Below are positions 60,354 to 64,000 of a stretch of 64,000 nt of DNA, one piece after another. Both the position numbers and the translations under genes were made by a program. The notes beneath the pieces are model-generated. The model did no database searches and was not told the DNA's origin. It saw only the letters and a program-made list of their open reading frames with translations. Positions within the stretch are counted from its first letter, which is position 1; every line of letters starts with the position of its first letter. The stretch comes from Solihabitans fulvus (GTDB taxonomy: Bacteria; Actinomycetota; Actinomycetes; Mycobacteriales; Pseudonocardiaceae). The DNA lies in the NCBI RefSeq assembly GCF_008386585.1, contig NZ_VUOB01000006.1:1-64000 (forward strand), given 5' to 3'.

Positions 60354-60920
60354 CTAGCGGATTTCGTATGTGCCGTCCAGCCGGGCGCGGCCGATGACGT
60401 GGCCCGCAATGGCGGCGATCGCCTCCTCAAAAGCGAAGCCGGCCGGCAGCCCGGGGGCCTGGTCGAGGGCGAAGAGCTGGAAGACATACGCGTGGGGTCC
60501 GTGCGATCGGATCGGCATGGGGCCGGCCCAGCCTCGGCGGCCGAGCGGGCCCTTCCCGTGCCGGATGCCCGGAATCGGGCTGGGGTTGGCGAGGGCGTTC
60601 TCCGGGATCCCGCTGAGCGGCGGGGCGATGCCGAGCGTGAGCGCATGGGTGGCGGGCTTCCGGAAAGGGACGTCGGGATCCTGCACGATGAGCATGAGCT
60701 CGACGGTGCCGGCCGGCGGCCGCGTCCAGTTGAGGGCGGGCGAGATGTTCGCGCCGAACACCCTGCCTCGGTGCTTCTCCGGGATGGGTGCCCCGTGGTC
60801 GAAGGCGGGGCTGGTCAGGGTGAAGTTCTCCGGGGCCGGCAGGTCGGGGTGGGCCCAGACGAGCGTGTGGTGGCCGGCGCGTCGCTTACGCAGTGCGACA
60901 CCGAGAGGATTTGCGGGCAC
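60354..60920 (-). CDS. PEBP family protein (YbhB/YbcL-like)
   Basis: 188 residues with the Raf-kinase-inhibitor-like signature: LTSPAFDHGAPIPEKHRGRV, ISPALNWTRPPAGTVELMLI, VQDPDVPF and HGPHAYVFQLFALDQAPGLP. The D-P-D-x-P and G-x-H-x-Y anion-site motifs are present. Bacterial members have no settled function. No signal peptide. It lies 65 bp after the isochorismatase-like gene on the same strand. Confidence 0.88.
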   Translation of the reverse strand: MPANPLGVALRKRRAGHHTLVWAHPDLPAPENFTLTSPAFDHGAPIPEKHRGRVFGANISPALNWTRPPAGTVELMLIVQDPDVPFRKPATHALTLGIAPPLSGIPENALANPSPIPGIRHGKGPLGRRGWAGPMPIRSHGPHAYVFQLFALDQAPGLPAGFAFEEAIAAIAGHVIGRARLDGTYEIR

Positions 60921-60985
60921 GACTTCGACTCCTTCTCACTGTGAATCTGGCGGTGAATCTGGCTATCGGTGGGGCTGGACCACGG

Positions 60986-61564
60986 TCAGCGGACGGCGTT
61001 GGCGGAGCCCAGGGACCGGCGGGTGACGAAGTCGATGACCTCGGCGCTGGTGGCGGTCTCGCCGAGCTTGGGGAAGACGCGGTCGAGGCTGTGCCGGTGG
61101 GAAACCGGGTCGGGGTCGGCCATCGCGTCCGTGGCGAGAACGACGTGGTAGCCGTGGTCATGGCCGGAGCGCGCGGTTGACTCGACGCCGGAGCTGGTGG
61201 CGACGCCGGCGAGCACGATCTGGGTGACGCCAAGGTCGCGCAGCAGGGTGTCCAGGCCGGTGTCGTGGAAGGCGCTGCGGCGCCGCTTCGTGATCAGGTG
61301 GTCGCCCGGCTGCGGCGCCAGCTCGTCGACGAGGTCCGCCCAGCCCGCGGGAAGCGTGCCGGTGCTGCCATGGCTGTCCGCGTCGGTGCGGCCGGGCGCG
61401 CGGCCCGTGACGTTGACCAGTACGACCGGGAGGTCGTGCTCGCGGAACGCTGTCGACAGGGCGGCCGCGTTCGGCACGATGTGCGCAACCGGGCCGGAGA
61501 TGATCCCCTTCTGCAAGTCGATGACGACGAGGGCGGGTGTGGGGTCGAGAGTGGTCAGCGGCAT
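60986..61564 (-). CDS. Isochorismatase-fold hydrolase lacking the catalytic Cys
   Basis: 192 residues. PALVVIDLQKGI holds the catalytic Asp and HLITKRRRSAFHDTGLDTLL the Lys. The place of the nucleophilic Cys reads GVATSSGVESTARSGHDHGY, so Cys is replaced by Gly. Loss of Cys is also seen in true isochorismatases such as PhzD, which hydrolyse a vinyl ether without covalent catalysis. Its ATG overlaps the DHA2 exporter gene by 10 bp, so the two are coupled. Confidence 0.87.
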   Translation of the reverse strand: MPLTTLDPTPALVVIDLQKGIISGPVAHIVPNAAALSTAFREHDLPVVLVNVTGRAPGRTDADSHGSTGTLPAGWADLVDELAPQPGDHLITKRRRSAFHDTGLDTLLRDLGVTQIVLAGVATSSGVESTARSGHDHGYHVVLATDAMADPDPVSHRHSLDRVFPKLGETATSAEVIDFVTRRSLGSANAVR

Positions 61565-63285
61565 GGCTTGCGCTCCTTGGGAATGTCGGGCACGGATGGG
61601 GTGCGCATGAGGGAGACGATCGCGGCGATGAGGCCGAGGGCCGCGGAGACGGTGAACACGATGGCCAGTCCGTTGTGGAACGGGCCGGAGATGACGTTCG
61701 GGAAGAACTCGCGCCCGGTGAGCAGATCCCTGTTCGCCGGTGTCAACTGCGAGGACGCCCCGTACTGCGACAGCAGGTAGTGGACGGGGTTCACGCCGAG
61801 CATGGCCGCGAACAGGGACGAGACCGGCGGGAGGCTGCCGATCTGCGCGGCGACCTGGTGGGTGACGCCGTGCTGGGCGAGGCCGTTGGTGAGGGTGCGC
61901 GGCAGGGCGCTGGCCAGGCCCGCGATCATCAGGGAGGAGAACACCGCGATCGACAGCGAGGTGCCGGAGTTCTGGAAGGTGGACCGCATCCCGGAGGCGA
62001 CGCCGCGATACTCGGCCGGGACGCTCGACATGACCGAGGAGGAGTTCGGCGAGCTGTACATCCCGACGCCCACCCCGTTCAGGGCGATCAGCAGGGCGAA
62101 GGGCCAGTACGGGAAGTTCACCGGCAGAACGAGCAGGCCGACGAAGCTCAGGGCGAACAGGAACATGCCGCCGGAAGCGAACCAGCGCGCCCCGAACCGA
62201 TCGGACAGCGAGCCCGACAGCGGACCCGCGACGAAGAATCCGACCGTCAGCGGCAGCAGGAAGATGCCTGCCCACAACGGCGTCTGGCTGTAGTCGTAGC
62301 CGTGCAGCGGTAGCCAGATGCCCTGTAGCCAGATGACCAGGACGAACTGGAGGCCGCCCTGCGCGAGCCGGGCGATGAACCCGGTGAGGGCGCCGGCCGT
62401 GAACGTCCTGATCGCGAACAGGCGCAGCCGGAACAGCGGCTCCGTGACCCTCCGCTCGATCGCCGCGAACGCGGCCAACAATGCCGCGCCGCCGACGAGC
62501 CCCGCGATCACCGCCGGGTTCGACCAGCCCATCGTCTGACCGTCGTAGGGCTGGATCCCGTAGGTGACCGCGACGAGAATCGCGCTCAGGCCGATCGCGA
62601 AGGTCGCGTTGCCCCACCAGTCGATCCGTGCCGGATGTCGCGCCCCCGTGTCCCGCAGCCGGAAGTACGCCCACAGCGTCCCCGCGATGCCGACCGGCAC
62701 GTTCACCCAGAACACCGCTCGCCAGTCCCACGCCGCGAGCAGGCCCCCGGCGGTCAGCCCGATGAACTGCCCGGCGAACACCGCGGCCTGGTTCACCCCC
62801 AGCGCGAAGCCGAGCCGCTCCCGGGGGAACGCGTCGGTCAGGATCGCGGCCGAGTTCGCCGAGAGCATCGAGCCGCCGAACGCCTGGAGGAAGCGCCAGC
62901 CGATCAGCCACAGGGCCGCACGCGAACCCGTGAGGGGATCGAGCGACAGCAGGATCGAGGCCACCGTGAACACCACGAACCCGAGGTTGTAGATCCTGAC
63001 CCGGCCAAGGACGTCGCCCAGCCGGCCGAGACTCACCACGAACACCGCCTGCACCAGCCGGTAGCCCATGATCATCCACAGCAGGTAGGCGATGTTCGCC
63101 GGAGCCAGTGGATCCAGGTGAATGCCGGTGAAGATCGCCGGCAGGGCGATCAGGACGATCGACCCGTCCAGGCTCGACATGAACACGGCCATCGTCGTGT
63201 TCGTCAGTGCCACCCACCGGTAGCGGTCGGACTCCGAGGAGCGGGGCCGCACCGTTCGCGGTGACCTGTCCAGCTGGTTGCCCAT
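61555..63285 (-). CDS. DHA2-family MFS exporter
   Basis: About 576 residues. TTMAVFMSSLDGSIVLIALP (motif D1 variant), SLGRLGDVLGRVRIYNLGFV (motif A) and AAVFAGQFIGLTAGGLLAAW (motif C). A GTG-ATG pair opens the frame; I prefer ATG 63285. It is divergent from a MarR gene with repeated TTTAGGTA sites between them, so it is probably MarR-controlled efflux. An unusually long extracytoplasmic loop (NGLAQHGVTHQVAAQIGSLP ... SQLTPANRDLLTGREFFPNV) sits before the last helix. Confidence 0.88.
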   Translation of the reverse strand: MGNQLDRSPRTVRPRSSESDRYRWVALTNTTMAVFMSSLDGSIVLIALPAIFTGIHLDPLAPANIAYLLWMIMGYRLVQAVFVVSLGRLGDVLGRVRIYNLGFVVFTVASILLSLDPLTGSRAALWLIGWRFLQAFGGSMLSANSAAILTDAFPRERLGFALGVNQAAVFAGQFIGLTAGGLLAAWDWRAVFWVNVPVGIAGTLWAYFRLRDTGARHPARIDWWGNATFAIGLSAILVAVTYGIQPYDGQTMGWSNPAVIAGLVGGAALLAAFAAIERRVTEPLFRLRLFAIRTFTAGALTGFIARLAQGGLQFVLVIWLQGIWLPLHGYDYSQTPLWAGIFLLPLTVGFFVAGPLSGSLSDRFGARWFASGGMFLFALSFVGLLVLPVNFPYWPFALLIALNGVGVGMYSSPNSSSVMSSVPAEYRGVASGMRSTFQNSGTSLSIAVFSSLMIAGLASALPRTLTNGLAQHGVTHQVAAQIGSLPPVSSLFAAMLGVNPVHYLLSQYGASSQLTPANRDLLTGREFFPNVISGPFHNGLAIVFTVSAALGLIAAIVSLMRTPSVPDIPKERKPCR

Positions 63286-63348
63286 CACGTCTCCGGCTCG
63301 CCACGCGCCGTGCGGTACGCGGCACCGTGCGGAGCCCTCGCTCGTTTA

Positions 63349-63379
63349 TTTAGGTATAAGAAAGACACGTTTAGGTACA
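63349..63379. promoter_or_regulatory. Direct repeats TTTAGGTA in the marR/exporter gap
   Basis: TTTAGGTATA at 63349-63358 and TTTAGGTACA at 63370-63379, spaced 21 bp (two helical turns), 10 bp before the MarR start. The stretch is much richer in A+T than its surroundings. Likely MarR binding sites or promoter elements. Confidence 0.6.
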
Positions 63380-63389
63380 CTAACGAACC

Positions 63390-63845
63390 ATGGAGAAGGA
63401 CGCAACAGTGGGACAGCCCGTCGAGGCCGAGGAGGCCGACCTCGGTGGGCTGGTGCGCTCCGCCGTCGGGCGCCTCTACCGCCGCTTCCGCAGCGAGCGC
63501 CCCGAAGGTGGCCTCGGAGACGCGGCACTCGCGGTGCTCACCCGTCTCCACAAGCACGGACCGCAGACGCTCACCGAACTCAGCGACCACGACCGGGTCT
63601 CGCCCGCCTCCATGAGCCAGACCGTGAACCGCCTCACCTCGGCCGGCTATGCCGTACGCACCCGCGACCCCGGCGACGGTCGCAAGGTGCTCTTCAGCGT
63701 CACCGCGGAAGGCGACGAACTCGCCAGCGCCGCCAGGGCGCAGCGCAACGCCTGGCTCGACGACCGGCTAAGCGTCCTCAGCGCCGAAGACCGCGCGGTG
63801 GTCGCCCGCGCCGCAGCACTGCTCAGCGGCATCGCCGACACCTGA
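63390..63845 (+). CDS. MarR-family transcriptional regulator
   Basis: 151 residues from ATG 63390. Winged helix: TLTELSDHDRVSPASMSQTV and NRLTSAGYAVRTRDPGDGRK, with wing VLFSVTAEGDELASAARAQR. Dimer helices lie at both ends. It is divergent from the DHA2 exporter and the likely repressor of it. No Cys is present, so ligand sensing rather than oxidation. Confidence 0.9.
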   Translation: MEKDATVGQPVEAEEADLGGLVRSAVGRLYRRFRSERPEGGLGDAALAVLTRLHKHGPQTLTELSDHDRVSPASMSQTVNRLTSAGYAVRTRDPGDGRKVLFSVTAEGDELASAARAQRNAWLDDRLSVLSAEDRAVVARAAALLSGIADT

Positions 63846-64000
63846 CGGCTGCGGCGGGACGAGGGCGTCGTGCAAGCCGAGCGGAACGGGCGGTGGCAAG
63901 GCATTCCCCGGATCCGCCTGGTCGGAGCGCAACGCGTCCAGCAGGTACGCGATGAGCCGTCGGGACGCGGCCGGGGCCTGCTCGGCAGTGGCGGCGATGA
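63768..64000 (-). CDS. C-terminal part of a probable TetR-family regulator (5' end outside window)
   Basis: Open minus-strand frame from the window edge to the stop at 63768-63770. It reads IAATAEQAPAASRRLIAYLL, then DALRSDQADPGNALPPP and a Gly/Ala tail. Helical endings with LLDxLRxxxAxPxxxLPPP are common in TetR regulators, but no HTH is in view. It overlaps the MarR 3' end tail to tail by 78 bp. Low confidence on family. Confidence 0.4.
   Translation of the reverse strand, partial: IAATAEQAPAASRRLIAYLLDALRSDQADPGNALPPPVPLGLHDALVPPQPSGVGDAAEQCCGAGDHRAVFGAEDA

Noticed and set aside
1..64000. CRISPR arrays, rRNA genes, complete tRNAs
   Set aside because: No regularly spaced repeats of 24-40 bp, no rRNA-like stretches and no complete cloverleaf were found by reading. 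A covariance-model scan would settle small RNAs.

Overview
The window is high-GC DNA with actinomycete features: GTG starts, many TetR/LysR/MarR regulators paired with divergent enzymes, an NmtR/CtpJ metal-efflux pair of mycobacterial type, a type VII mycosin remnant, and secreted polysaccharide-active proteins. A member of the Pseudonocardiaceae or a relative is likely, but the sequence alone does not fix the genus. No rRNA, complete tRNA or CRISPR array was found.

Layout. (1) 1-2.5 kb: a cobalt/nickel-type P1B ATPase (cut by the window edge) divergent from NmtR with a shared palindrome between them, followed by an MntP-type exporter. (2) 2.7-31.5 kb: an accessory region bounded by two direct copies, about 500 bp each and 28.3 kb apart, of an attachment-like segment. 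Each copy holds the 3' half of a tRNA-Ala(GGC), a strong terminator and repeated CTGGAGCA motifs. Inside lie an AraC-linked enzyme and efflux cluster (3.8-8.9 kb), a nearly complete insertion sequence with a frameshifted transposase, an epoxide hydrolase with MarR genes, an FAD monooxygenase, hemerythrin, a LysR gene, a cluster of dead recombinases fused to a mycosin remnant (17.4-20 kb), TetR/SRPBCC and SDR genes, ISAzo13 and sugar-permease remnants, a two-gene secreted pectin module behind a LacI-type palindrome, and at the right edge a pRiA4b-ORF3-like gene, a SWIM zinc-finger gene and an unknown gene.

(3) 31.5-39.6 kb: a dead trypsin-like protease, an EF-hand protein, two large divergent secreted proteins that share carbohydrate-binding and Ig-like modules in opposite order, and a lipoprotein. 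(4) 39.6-48 kb: small redox units, each a Rossmann-fold oxidoreductase beside its own LysR or HxlR regulator, then a TetR-linked amidohydrolase/decarboxylase. (5) 48-57.6 kb: nine minus-strand genes with short gaps or overlaps: TetR, MMPL transporter, AtuA-like protein, DUF4387, RraA-like protein, MFS transporter, two-component system and a membrane protein. (6) 57.7-64 kb: a DHA2 exporter with two tandem operators, a quinone-oxidoreductase-like enzyme, a PEBP-like protein, an isochorismatase-fold hydrolase overlapping a second DHA2 exporter, a divergent MarR, and the tail of a likely TetR gene.

Most intact genes are one-step catabolic, redox or export functions with local regulators. The 2.7-31.5 kb part has been built by repeated insertion and deletion, as the many broken transposase and recombinase pieces show. 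The best candidate for an undescribed function is the pRiA4b/SWIM/unknown gene trio at the right island edge; this is inference from position and domain pairing only.
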